Source of the DNA: Elusimicrobiota bacterium
GTDB lineage: Bacteria; Elusimicrobiota; Elusimicrobia; UBA1565; UBA9628
Reading direction: 5' to 3'
DNA: 31,373 nt
Assembly: GCA_028717865.1 (NCBI GenBank)
Contig: JAQUMZ010000001.1
Span: 1 to 31,373 of the forward strand
In this document: one piece after another, positions 8,441-16,634 of the stretch
Layout: each line of letters starts with the position of its first letter
How positions within the stretch are numbered: the first letter of the stretch is position 1
The notes under the pieces: generated by a model
Seen by the model: only the letters and a program-made list of their open reading frames with translations
The model's database searches: none
What the model was told of the DNA's origin: nothing
Made by a program: the position numbers and the translations under genes

Positions 8441-10570
8441 ATGGACGAGTTCCGGCCGCGTCCTCGGGTCCTGGCGTTGAGCCTGTTGTGCCTGGCGGGC
8501 TTCCTGGCGTGGCAAGCCGTCGCCCTGCGCTCTTATCTGCGCGTCGAAAGCCGGCCGCCCTCCTGGGACCAGTCCATCCACCTCGAGATCGCGCACGACT
8601 ACCGCGAGGCCCTGCGCGCGTGGGACTGGCGCGGAGTCATGTTCCTGGCGCCCAAGCCGGGAATGCCGCCCTTTCCGCCCCTGCACCATCTGGCGCTGGC
8701 CAAGCTGATGGGCGGCGCCGATCCCGAGGCGGCGGCCTTGTGGCTGAACTGGATGTATCTCGCGCTCTTGAGCTTCTCGCTTTTCGCGCTGGCCTGGCGC
8801 TTCCGTCCCGATGAAACCGCCGTCATGGGCGTGGTGCTCTTCTGCGCTTCGCCGGCCGTGCAGGACCTGCTGCATACCCAACTCGTCGATCTGGGGCTCG
8901 TCGCTTTCGCGGCCGCGGCCTACTGGGCGCTGTTCAGCAGCGAGGAATTCCGGCGCTGGAAGGGGACGCTGGCCTTCGGGATTTTGGTCGCCGGGGGCAT
9001 GTTGTTGAAGTGGAGTTTCTTCAGCTACATGCTGCCGGCGGGCTACGTGGCGCTCAAGGCCCTGGGTCTGCCGGGGCGGCGGCTGAAGGTAGCCGCGGCG
9101 GTGGTCCTGGCGGCGGCCGGCTGCGGGCCTTGGTACTGGATTCATTTCCCCGTTCTGCTGCCCCGGTTGTTCCAGGCCTCGGCCGACTTCGCCGTGCCCT
9201 TCTGGCGCGGCGGCGCGGTGCTGAGCTATGTCTGGATGGCCGCCGAGGGCCTGGGCCCGCTGTTTTTCCTGTTCGCGCTCATCGGGATTTTCCTGCCCCA
9301 GTTCCATCGCAACTGGCACCAGGGCTGGTTGCTGATCGCCTGGGTGAGCGCCGCCTTCGTTTTTTGGACCGTGGTCCCCAACCGGCAGATGAGGTTCCTC
9401 CTGCCGGGGCTGCCGGCCCTGGCCATCGCGGGCATGGGGCCTTGGCCCAGGTCCGTGTTTTGGGCCTTGACGGCGGTGCAGCTTTTCACCGCGGTAAATT
9501 TCACGGCGAACTGGATCGATCCGGCGGTCGTGCCGGTGCCCTGGGGTTCGATTCAGTTCTTTCCCTCGAGCCCCGCGGTGCGAGAGGACTGGAAGATCCG
9601 GGAAATCCTGGCCGAGACCGAGAAGCGCGGCGCGCAAAGCGGACTGCCCTTCGCCAACATGACCCTGGTGGCCAACGACACGAGGTTCAACGGTCCGAAT
9701 TTCAACTGGATGGCCAAAATGGCGGGCGCGTCCCACGTGCGCATCCGCGGCGTCAACAACCGCCTCTGCGAGCTGTCGCGGCTGGTGCTGCTCAAGACCG
9801 GCCGGTTGGGCCCGGAAAGCGTCATCTCGGGCCTGCCGGAGGCCGCCAAGATCATCCAGAATAAGCGGGGCTGGTTTCCCCGGGCCTATGAGGAGGCCCG
9901 GCGCTGGCCCCTGCCCGACGGCTCCGAGGCGGTGCTTTACCAGGTCCGAGGCCCCCAGGCGGCCCCCGTGCCGAGCGGGACCGTTCATTATCAATTCTTC
10001 TCCGCCGGCGCGTTCGAGGCCGCGGATATGGATATCTCGTTGGGGCCCTGGGATCCCGCGCGCGCGGCCTATCGTTCGGTGCAGGCGTCCGCCACCGAGG
10101 TCCAGCTGCGCGGCCTGCGTCTGACCGGCCTGCGCGCCGAGCTCGACGACGCCCTGTTCGTCCCAGTTTACGAGAAGAACAGCAACGTGTGGGGAGACGT
10201 GCGCCTGCTCAAGATCGGCCGTTTGCGCATCCAGTCGGCCCGCGTCAGCGGCGAGGCCATCCGGCGGTTCCTGGAAAAGCGGGTCCCCGGGCTGCGCATC
10301 GATTCCCTGGAGCTCGACCGGACGGCCCGGCTGCGGGGCAAGCTGGGCCGCTTCACGGTATCCGCGGAGCTGTCCGCCGAACTCGTGGCCGATCCCCCCG
10401 GTTTGCGCGTGGATCTGCGCGAGGCCCGGATCGGCGCCACGAAGATCCCCGATTTCCTGCTGCGGCCGCTGCGCAGCTTCACGCATCCCTTCCCGCCCTC
10501 GCCCGACACGCCGTTCTTCATCGACATCCCGGGCCTGAGCTTCTCCCAGGGCGCGGTTTCCATACCTTAG
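8441..10570 (+). CDS. Polytopic GT-C glycosyltransferase (GT39/ArnT-like) with C-terminal LmeA/DUF2993-like domain
   Basis: A 709-residue membrane protein. An N-terminal transmembrane helix (about residues 8-26) is followed by a first outer loop containing the acidic SWDQSIH segment, the usual position of the catalytic Asp in GT-C enzymes that use polyprenyl-phosphate sugars. Eight or nine further hydrophobic helices run to about residue 360. After a soluble stretch, residues about 520-709 form an amphipathic beta-rich domain (for example VQLRGLRLTGLRAELDD, then SGEAIRRFLEKRVPGLRI) that resembles the DUF2993/LmeA lipid-binding family of lipomannan elongation. The start at 8441 was chosen because the frame further upstream is antisense to the nucleotidyltransferase and the promoter lies just before this ATG. 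It presumably transfers a sugar to a lipid or polymer on the outer face of the inner membrane. The fusion is unusual; the C-terminal assignment is by pattern only. Confidence 0.8.
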   Translation: MDEFRPRPRVLALSLLCLAGFLAWQAVALRSYLRVESRPPSWDQSIHLEIAHDYREALRAWDWRGVMFLAPKPGMPPFPPLHHLALAKLMGGADPEAAALWLNWMYLALLSFSLFALAWRFRPDETAVMGVVLFCASPAVQDLLHTQLVDLGLVAFAAAAYWALFSSEEFRRWKGTLAFGILVAGGMLLKWSFFSYMLPAGYVALKALGLPGRRLKVAAAVVLAAAGCGPWYWIHFPVLLPRLFQASADFAVPFWRGGAVLSYVWMAAEGLGPLFFLFALIGIFLPQFHRNWHQGWLLIAWVSAAFVFWTVVPNRQMRFLLPGLPALAIAGMGPWPRSVFWALTAVQLFTAVNFTANWIDPAVVPVPWGSIQFFPSSPAVREDWKIREILAETEKRGAQSGLPFANMTLVANDTRFNGPNFNWMAKMAGASHVRIRGVNNRLCELSRLVLLKTGRLGPESVISGLPEAAKIIQNKRGWFPRAYEEARRWPLPDGSEAVLYQVRGPQAAPVPSGTVHYQFFSAGAFEAADMDISLGPWDPARAAYRSVQASATEVQLRGLRLTGLRAELDDALFVPVYEKNSNVWGDVRLLKIGRLRIQSARVSGEAIRRFLEKRVPGLRIDSLELDRTARLRGKLGRFTVSAELSAELVADPPGLRVDLREARIGATKIPDFLLRPLRSFTHPFPPSPDTPFFIDIPGLSFSQGAVSIP

Positions 10571-10583
10571 CGAACAACGGAAA

Positions 10584-10643
10584 CGGCGCCGACCGGAGAG
10601 TCGGCGCCGGGGTCCGCACCCTCCCTTCGGTCGGGTGCGGACC
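10584..10643. terminator. Two adjacent GC-rich hairpins between convergent genes
   Basis: The first stem is a perfect 10 bp (10584-10593 with 10600-10609, 6-nt loop). One base later comes a perfect 11-bp stem (10611-10621 with 10633-10643, 11-nt loop). Neither has a U-tract. They sit in the 106-nt gap between two convergent glycosyltransferase genes and follow the short motif AACGGAAA. The layout resembles that of the 93-bp repeat units near 16.5 kb, though the stem sequences differ. A bidirectional terminator or 3'-end protection is the likely role. Confidence 0.55.
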
Positions 10644-10676
10644 GCAGGTACGGCGGAGGGTGGCGCGTGTAGCCGT

Positions 10677-12128
10677 TTACTGCAGCCGGAAGATCAGCAG
10701 GCCGTCGGCGTCCCAGGCCACGGGGAAGCGCGAGTAGAAGTAGCGCGCCACCGCGCCGTCGCGGCCGGCGAAGTAGCCGCTCTTGGCGGTCGCGAAGAAC
10801 CGCGCGCCCTCGCGGATGCGCGGTTCGACGCAATCCAGGGCCTCGGGGCCGCGGTCCATGAAGGGGGCGTGCCAACCCTTTCGATGCAGGTGGAACAGGA
10901 AGACCGACGGCGCCCTTTCGTTCACGAGGAACAGGTCGCCGCGCCGGCCGACCGCGTCGGCGGCGCGCTCGGCCGAGGTCAGGAAGGGATAGTTGACGCG
11001 GTACCAGTGCCGGATGCGCAGGACCGAGTAGACCGGCATCCCTACGGTCAGCACAAGCAGGACGGCCAGGGCCGGCCGGCGGCCTCGGCTCAAGGCGGCG
11101 GCCCGGCCGCGCAGCCAGACCAGGCCCGCGCCCATAAGCGCCGCGTTGACCGGCGCGAAGGGCAGGGAGGTGTATTCGTGGAAGAAGCTGTAGCCGCCGT
11201 AGGCGGCCAGCGAGCCGGCGACGCTCAGAAACCAGGCGGCGTAGAAGCCGCGGCGGGGATGGCGCCGGGCCACGTACGCTCCGGCGCCCAGGAAGAGCAG
11301 GCCGATGTGCGTGGCGGAAAGCTCCGGGAAGCGGGAGAGGAATTGGAACTTCACGTAGTAGCCGAGCTTCCCGTAATCCAGTATGCCCAGTATGCTGCTC
11401 ACGTGCGTGGGTACCACGTAGGTGCCCGAGGCGGCGTAACGGTACCACGCGAGCACTCCCCCGGCGGCCGCGGCCAGACCCGCCCATGAACGGAGGTCTT
11501 TCCAAGCCTCGCGGCCGCGGGCTTCCCAGACCAGCCAGGCCAGGGGCAGGAAGACGTAGGCGTAGGGCAGCTTGTGCCCGACGGCGATGAAAACGGCGAG
11601 GCTGCCCGCGGCCCAGTGAAGCCAAGGGCGTTCCGGGGCCAAGCCGCGCCGCCAATGGTAGAGCCCGGCGACGGTGGCGCAGAGGGCGAAGGCCTCGGGC
11701 TGGACGGTGCGCCCGAAGAATATCTCCAGGGGGATGAAGGAGAAGAGCAGGCCGGCGTAAAGCCCCGCTTCCCGGCCGAAATCCTCCTCGGCCAGGAGCA
11801 GGACGTAGACCGCGGTGAGCGCCGAGGCGGCCGCGGCGAGCCAGCGGCCCCACAGCTCGGCCAGGCCGGCCAGCGGCCAAAGCAGGCCGACGAGCCACAT
11901 GTAGAGCGGCAGCTCGGTCGCCGCGCGTTGGCGGCTGGGGCCTTCCCAGTCCATCTCGGGGTTCAGCGGGTTCAGGCCGTTCTCGTGGAAGTTGCGCGCT
12001 ATGGTCGCGGTGTTGCATTGGCGATGGTAATGGTTGTCGAGCAGGGGCGCGTCGAGCCCCTTGAGGTGCAGCGCCAGGGAGGCCGCGGCGACGATGAGCA
12101 GGGCCGCGGCTCGGGAGGGCGTCTTCAG
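10677..12128 (-). CDS. Polytopic GT-C glycosyltransferase (family 39-like), probable CTG start
   Basis: A membrane glycosyltransferase of about 483 residues with roughly ten hydrophobic helices. The in-frame sequence upstream of the first ATG (11954) is clearly coding: it supplies transmembrane helix 1 (ALLIVAAASLALHL) and the catalytic first loop DAPLLDNHYHRQ followed by TATIARNFHENGLNPLNP, the hallmark of GT39-like enzymes acting on polyprenyl-phosphate sugars. No ATG, GTG or TTG occurs in that stretch. The best start is a CTG at 12126-12128, preceded by AAGGAG and GAGG at workable Shine-Dalgarno distances inside the end of the upstream methyltransferase gene. A base error in the sequence is the alternative. 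It is 10 nt downstream of that methyltransferase and convergent with the other GT-C gene. A C-terminal soluble domain (about the last 120 residues) faces the periplasm. Confidence 0.8.
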   Translation of the reverse strand: MKTPSRAAALLIVAAASLALHLKGLDAPLLDNHYHRQCNTATIARNFHENGLNPLNPEMDWEGPSRQRAATELPLYMWLVGLLWPLAGLAELWGRWLAAAASALTAVYVLLLAEEDFGREAGLYAGLLFSFIPLEIFFGRTVQPEAFALCATVAGLYHWRRGLAPERPWLHWAAGSLAVFIAVGHKLPYAYVFLPLAWLVWEARGREAWKDLRSWAGLAAAAGGVLAWYRYAASGTYVVPTHVSSILGILDYGKLGYYVKFQFLSRFPELSATHIGLLFLGAGAYVARRHPRRGFYAAWFLSVAGSLAAYGGYSFFHEYTSLPFAPVNAALMGAGLVWLRGRAAALSRGRRPALAVLLVLTVGMPVYSVLRIRHWYRVNYPFLTSAERAADAVGRRGDLFLVNERAPSVFLFHLHRKGWHAPFMDRGPEALDCVEPRIREGARFFATAKSGYFAGRDGAVARYFYSRFPVAWDADGLLIFRLQ

Positions 12129-12138
12129 GGCGGGGTCC

Positions 12139-13134
12139 TCACTCCTTGATCGCGTAGATCTCGAAGGTGCCGCCCCGCCGCAGCGCGGCCTCGACCACGG
12201 TCATGCCGAGGGCGGCCGCCAGCAGGGGGGGCAGCAGCAGCGCGGTCGCCAGGACGGCCAGGGGGTGCTCGCGGGCCAGGCCCTTGCGGGCGCCCTCGGC
12301 CTTGAGGAGGTCGTAGAGCAGGTTTTCCGGAAAGCCCAGGCAGTTGTAGAGGCTCTGCAGCCAGCCGAAGGGATTCTGCTCGAAGGAGAAGTGGTCGGTT
12401 CGGACCACGCGGAAGGCGTGGCGCGAGAGGATGGCCTCCAGGGCGCGGGGGGTGAAATGGAAGTAGTGGCGCGGCACGTCTAGGTGGAACCAGCGCCGGC
12501 CGAAGAGCCGCGCCTGAAAGCTGTCGAAATCCGGGACCGCCACGGCCAGCAGCCCGCCCGGCCGCAGCAGTTCGCGCGCCCGGGCCACGGCCTCGACCGG
12601 GTTGGGGAAGTGCTCGAGGGTGTGCCAGAAGATCACGGCGTGGAAGCGGTCCTTCTCATGGGGGGAGGACAGGAAGTCCCCCGTCTCCACGGGCAGGCCC
12701 AGGCGCAGCCGCGCGTGCCGGGCGGCCGTCTCCGACAGCTCGATGCCGTGCGCTTCGTAGCCCAGGGCGCGCAGGTGGTCCAGCATCACGCCCCGGCCGC
12801 AGCCGACGTCGAGCACGGGGCCGCGCGGAACGCGTCCGTGCAGGACCCGGGCCCGGCGCCTGCGAAATATCCTGGTCATGGCCTCGAAGAGCGCGTTGAA
12901 GCGCACGTTCTCCCGGCCGTAATAGGATTCGGGATACCACGCGCCGATCTCCCCGGGAGCGACCGGGGGCCAGGTCCGGCCGAGGCCGCATTCCGGGCAG
13001 CGCAGGACTTGGAAGCCGGGCCGGGATGACGGAAAAGCGGCGGTGGGCGCGTCGCGGCCGCAGCAATGGCAGCGGGGGGGGCGCGCGGCGGGGTCCTGTT
13101 TTTCCGGGGAAAAGCGCGTAACGGTCTCTGTCAC
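12139..13134 (-). CDS. Class I SAM-dependent methyltransferase with N-terminal zinc ribbon
   Basis: A 331-residue protein from GTG 13132-13134. Residues 22-49 hold two CxxC pairs (C22/C25 and C46/C49), a small zinc ribbon typical of envelope and polysaccharide methyltransferases. SAM motif I, VLDVGCGRGVML, is at about 107-118, followed by IELSETAARHA, the FWHTLEHFPNP motif and LLRPGGLLAVAVP. A hydrophobic C-terminal segment near residues 286-310 suggests membrane association. I prefer the GTG to an upstream ATG because a minus-strand TATAAT (13145-13150) lies 10 nt before it; a longer reading would run into the htrA promoter and gene. It is the first gene of a two-gene unit with the GT-C enzyme and probably methylates a lipid-linked sugar or quinone-like small molecule. 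The substrate is unknown. Confidence 0.88.
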   Translation of the reverse strand: MTETVTRFSPEKQDPAARPPRCHCCGRDAPTAAFPSSRPGFQVLRCPECGLGRTWPPVAPGEIGAWYPESYYGRENVRFNALFEAMTRIFRRRRARVLHGRVPRGPVLDVGCGRGVMLDHLRALGYEAHGIELSETAARHARLRLGLPVETGDFLSSPHEKDRFHAVIFWHTLEHFPNPVEAVARARELLRPGGLLAVAVPDFDSFQARLFGRRWFHLDVPRHYFHFTPRALEAILSRHAFRVVRTDHFSFEQNPFGWLQSLYNCLGFPENLLYDLLKAEGARKGLAREHPLAVLATALLLPPLLAAALGMTVVEAALRRGGTFEIYAIKE

Positions 13135-13156
13135 GGGAGCGCCAATTATATAAAAT
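13128..13156 (+). promoter_or_regulatory. Divergent promoter region between the methyltransferase gene and htrA
   Basis: For htrA, CTGTCA (13128-13133), a 17-nt spacer and TAAAAT (13151-13156) put the -10 end 6 nt before ATG 13163, so the mRNA should be leaderless. On the minus strand TATAAT (13145-13150) serves the methyltransferase gene. The two -10 elements abut within one 12-bp AT block, so simultaneous firing of both directions is unlikely. Confidence 0.5.
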
Positions 13157-13162
13157 TGACCC

Positions 13163-14197
<1,035 letters not shown>

Positions 14198-14204
14198 GAG
14201 GACC

Positions 14205-15317
14205 GTGCGCGCCCGCCCGCCGTGGATGACGCCCCTGCTCGCCCGCTATTTCCTGGGCGTGTTCATCCCGGTGTTCCTCCTGTGCGTGGGGGTTTTCACG
14301 GGCGTGCTCCTGATGAACCAGTTCCTCAGGCTTTTCAACATGGCCCTGCTCAAGGGCATCTCCCTGTTCTGGATCGCGGGCTGCTTCGCGCGCCTGCTGC
14401 CCTATTTCCTGAGCCTGGCCGTGCCCATGGCGTTCTTGGTGGCGGTCCTGCTGAGCCTGGGCCAGCTCTGCGAACAGGGCGAGGTGACGGCCTTGCGCGC
14501 CTCCGGCTTTTCGTTTTTCGACATGACCTGGCCCTTTCTGCTCGTGGCTTGCGTTTTTTCCGCGGGCCTCTTCGTGGCCAACCACAAGACCGCCCCGGAG
14601 GGCTTCCACTCTTTCCGCAAGCAGTATCAGATCGCGGCCCAGCAGATCGCCAAGGTCGAGCTGCAGCCGGGGTCCTTCATGCGTCTGGGCCGTTGGAACC
14701 TTTACGCGCGCCGGGCCGAGCCCGATACGGGCCGCTTGGGCGGCGTTTACCTCGTGCGCGTGGGCCAGGGCCGGCGCGGATTGCGCGTCAGCGCCCGGCG
14801 GGGGCTGCTTTCCGTGGACAAGGGCAAGTCCCTGGAACTCGTGCTCGAGAACGGCAGCCTGCAGCTGCCCAACGCCGAGCCGGAGAAGCTGACCGCCGGG
14901 CGCTTTTCGCGCTACAGCCTGCGCGTGCCCCTGGCGGACAAGCCCGACGCGCAGCGGCCCCTGGATATCCCGGAGATCAATTCGACCGGCCTCCAGGCGC
15001 GCCTGCGCGAGCCGCTGACCACGGCCCAGCATCGCAACGAGTATCGGGTGGAGCTTTCCGTGCGCAGCGCGGCGGCCTTCGCGCCCCTGGTCTTCTTTTG
15101 GATCGGAGCGCCCCTGGGGCTGCGCCTGCACAAGAACAGCCGGGGGATGGGCTTCGCCGCCAGCATTTTCATCCTGATCGGATTCTACGGCCTGCTGGCG
15201 GTGGGCATCGGACTGGGGCGCCGGCACGACCAGCTGGCGATGTTCGCGCCCTGGCTGGCGGACGCGGCGGGGCTGGCCTTGGGGGCCGTGATCACCAGGC
15301 GGGCGCTCCTTAAATAG
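14205..15317 (+). CDS. lptF: LptF/LptG-family permease (first copy)
   Basis: A 370-residue YjgP/YjgQ-family permease. The architecture is canonical: three N-terminal transmembrane helices (about residues 12-115), a periplasmic beta-jellyroll domain (about 120-270, with MRLGRWNLYARR) and three C-terminal helices (about 285-365). LptF pairs with LptG and the ATPase LptB to extract LPS from the inner membrane and pass it to LptC/LptA. Motifs LFNMALLKG and LRASGFSFFDM match the coupling helices that contact LptB. The start is taken as GTG 14205 with AGGAGG directly upstream; the ATG at 14226 is a possible alternative because the Shine-Dalgarno is only 3 nt from the GTG. Which of the two genes is F and which is G is assigned from order only. 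Confidence 0.88.
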   Translation: MRARPPWMTPLLARYFLGVFIPVFLLCVGVFTGVLLMNQFLRLFNMALLKGISLFWIAGCFARLLPYFLSLAVPMAFLVAVLLSLGQLCEQGEVTALRASGFSFFDMTWPFLLVACVFSAGLFVANHKTAPEGFHSFRKQYQIAAQQIAKVELQPGSFMRLGRWNLYARRAEPDTGRLGGVYLVRVGQGRRGLRVSARRGLLSVDKGKSLELVLENGSLQLPNAEPEKLTAGRFSRYSLRVPLADKPDAQRPLDIPEINSTGLQARLREPLTTAQHRNEYRVELSVRSAAAFAPLVFFWIGAPLGLRLHKNSRGMGFAASIFILIGFYGLLAVGIGLGRRHDQLAMFAPWLADAAGLALGAVITRRALLK

Positions 15318-15326
15318 GAACCGGAC

Positions 15327-16406
15327 ATGAACCTGCGCATATTCACCTGGTACATGGTCCGGCGCTTCTTCAAACCGTTCTTTTTCGGCCTGGGGATATT
15401 CGCCGTGCTCATCTTCCTGGGCGACATGTTCAACAAGATGCACCTGCTCATGAAGAGCAGCGCGTCGCTCCTGGTCATAATGGAGTATCTTTGGCTGGAG
15501 GTCCCTTATTGGACCGTGCGCACCATCCCCATGGCCACCCTCCTGGCCACGCTCGTCGCCATCACCGGCTTCATGCAAAGCGGGGAGTGGCTGGCGGTGC
15601 AGTCGTGCGGCTTCCAGACCAAGACCTTCTGGCGGCCGCTGCTCGGCTGCGCCATGGGCGTGACGCTGTTGTCCTTCGCGGCCCAGGAGACGATCCTGCC
15701 CGCGGCCTTCCAGCGGGCCGGACGGCTTTGGCAGGAGCGCATACATCCCGAGTGGGAGTGGGATCTCTTCAGCGACATCGCCCTCGTGGCGGGGCCCGAC
15801 CACTTCATATCGGCCCGGGAGTTCAAGCCCAGCGCGGGCCGTTTGACCCGGCCCTTGCTCGACGACTTCGGGCCCGACGGCGTGGCCTTCCAGCTCGACG
15901 CCAAGCTGGCCCTGTGGGACGCGGCGGCCAAGCGCTGGATATTTTACGACGGGGTCAGCCGCAGCTTCGACCAGGGCCGCCTCCGGGAGCTGCCCTTCCG
16001 GAGCAAGGTGTCCGATTTCGACGTACCCCCGCGCAGCCTCATACCCAGGACCACGAATCCGGACGAGATGAGCCTGCGGGAACTGCTGCGCTACTGCAAG
16101 CGGCGGCGGCTCATGGGCGATTCCGTGACCGCGCTCAAGGTGGCGGCGCACGCCAAGTTGGCCTACCCCTTCGTCAACCTCGTGATCTGCGCCCTCGGCA
16201 TCCCCATCGCCCTGCGCCTGCGCCGCAGCCCCCGGGTTGCCAGCTTCTGCGTGGCCCTGGCCCTTTCGTTCCTATACCTCTGGGTCATAGAACTGGGCCG
16301 GGCCCTGGGCGCGGGCGGCCGCCTGCCGCCCCTGGCCGCGGCCTGGAGCCCCAACGTCGTCTTCGCCGCCCTGGCCGCCGTCCTCCTGAAAAAATGGGAA
16401 GTCTGA
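15327..16406 (+). CDS. lptG: LptF/LptG-family permease (second copy)
   Basis: A 359-residue paralogue of the preceding permease with the same six-helix plus periplasmic jellyroll plan. Helix 1 follows IFTWYMVRRFFKPFFF, the coupling segment reads EWLAVQSCGFQTKTFW, and the last helices carry LAYPFVNLVICALGIPIAL, a strongly conserved LptG-type motif. The jellyroll lies about residues 130-245. The gene starts 9 nt after lptF, with an AGGA element upstream of the ATG, and completes an htrA-lptF-lptG operon. The presence of the pair implies an LPS-like lipid and an outer membrane. No lptA, lptB, lptC or lptD is in the window. After its stop lies the tandem hairpin repeat that probably ends the transcript. 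Confidence 0.9.
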   Translation: MNLRIFTWYMVRRFFKPFFFGLGIFAVLIFLGDMFNKMHLLMKSSASLLVIMEYLWLEVPYWTVRTIPMATLLATLVAITGFMQSGEWLAVQSCGFQTKTFWRPLLGCAMGVTLLSFAAQETILPAAFQRAGRLWQERIHPEWEWDLFSDIALVAGPDHFISAREFKPSAGRLTRPLLDDFGPDGVAFQLDAKLALWDAAAKRWIFYDGVSRSFDQGRLRELPFRSKVSDFDVPPRSLIPRTTNPDEMSLRELLRYCKRRRLMGDSVTALKVAAHAKLAYPFVNLVICALGIPIALRLRRSPRVASFCVALALSFLYLWVIELGRALGAGGRLPPLAAAWSPNVVFAALAAVLLKKWEV

Positions 16407-16455
16407 TTTCTTGGTGCCACGCTTTCAGTAACTTCAGAAACTTTTAACGGATACG

Positions 16456-16628
16456 GCCACCCTGACGGAATGGGCGTCCCCCCCATAGGGGGACGCCCAG
16501 ATTCGGCGCCCTTCGGGCGCCGAATTAGTTTGACGGCAAAAAGGCATTGCCACCCTAACGGAATGGCCGTCCCCCTCGTAGGGGGACGGCCAGATTCGGC
16601 GCCCTTCGGGCGCCGAATTAGTTTAACG
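16456..16628. repeat. Tandem direct repeat (93-bp period), each unit carrying two GC-rich hairpins
   Basis: Copy 1 covers about 16456-16548 and copy 2 about 16549-16628; matching bases are offset by exactly 93. Each unit starts GCCACCCTRACGGAATG. Hairpin A follows (arms 16472-16482/16488-16498 and 16565-16575/16581-16591, 11 bp), then hairpin B (arms 16501-16511/16515-16525 and 16594-16604/16608-16618, 11 bp, TTC loop), then TAGTTT. Hairpin A of the two copies differs by a compensatory change (G:C in copy 1, C:G in copy 2 at the third pair), while its loops differ freely. Hairpin B is identical. A partial upstream repeat (TTTTAACGG, 16442-16450) hints at further decay or expansion. The region lies between convergent lptG and the TraF-like gene. 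Confidence 0.85.
16501..16531 (+). terminator. Terminator-like hairpin B of repeat copy 1 (lptG side)
   Basis: An 11-bp perfect stem with a TTC loop (16501-16525) is followed by TAGTTT, a weak U-tract. It is the first such structure downstream of lptG. An identical hairpin at 16594-16624 forms a second stop. Because each stem is a palindrome it may also act on the opposite strand against the convergent TraF-like gene. Confidence 0.5.
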
Positions 16629-16634
16629 ACAAGG

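Noticed and set aside
8432..10486. A 684-codon minus-strand frame opposite the GT-C gene
   Set aside because: Same shadow pattern; the plus strand has transmembrane helices, a promoter and a family match.
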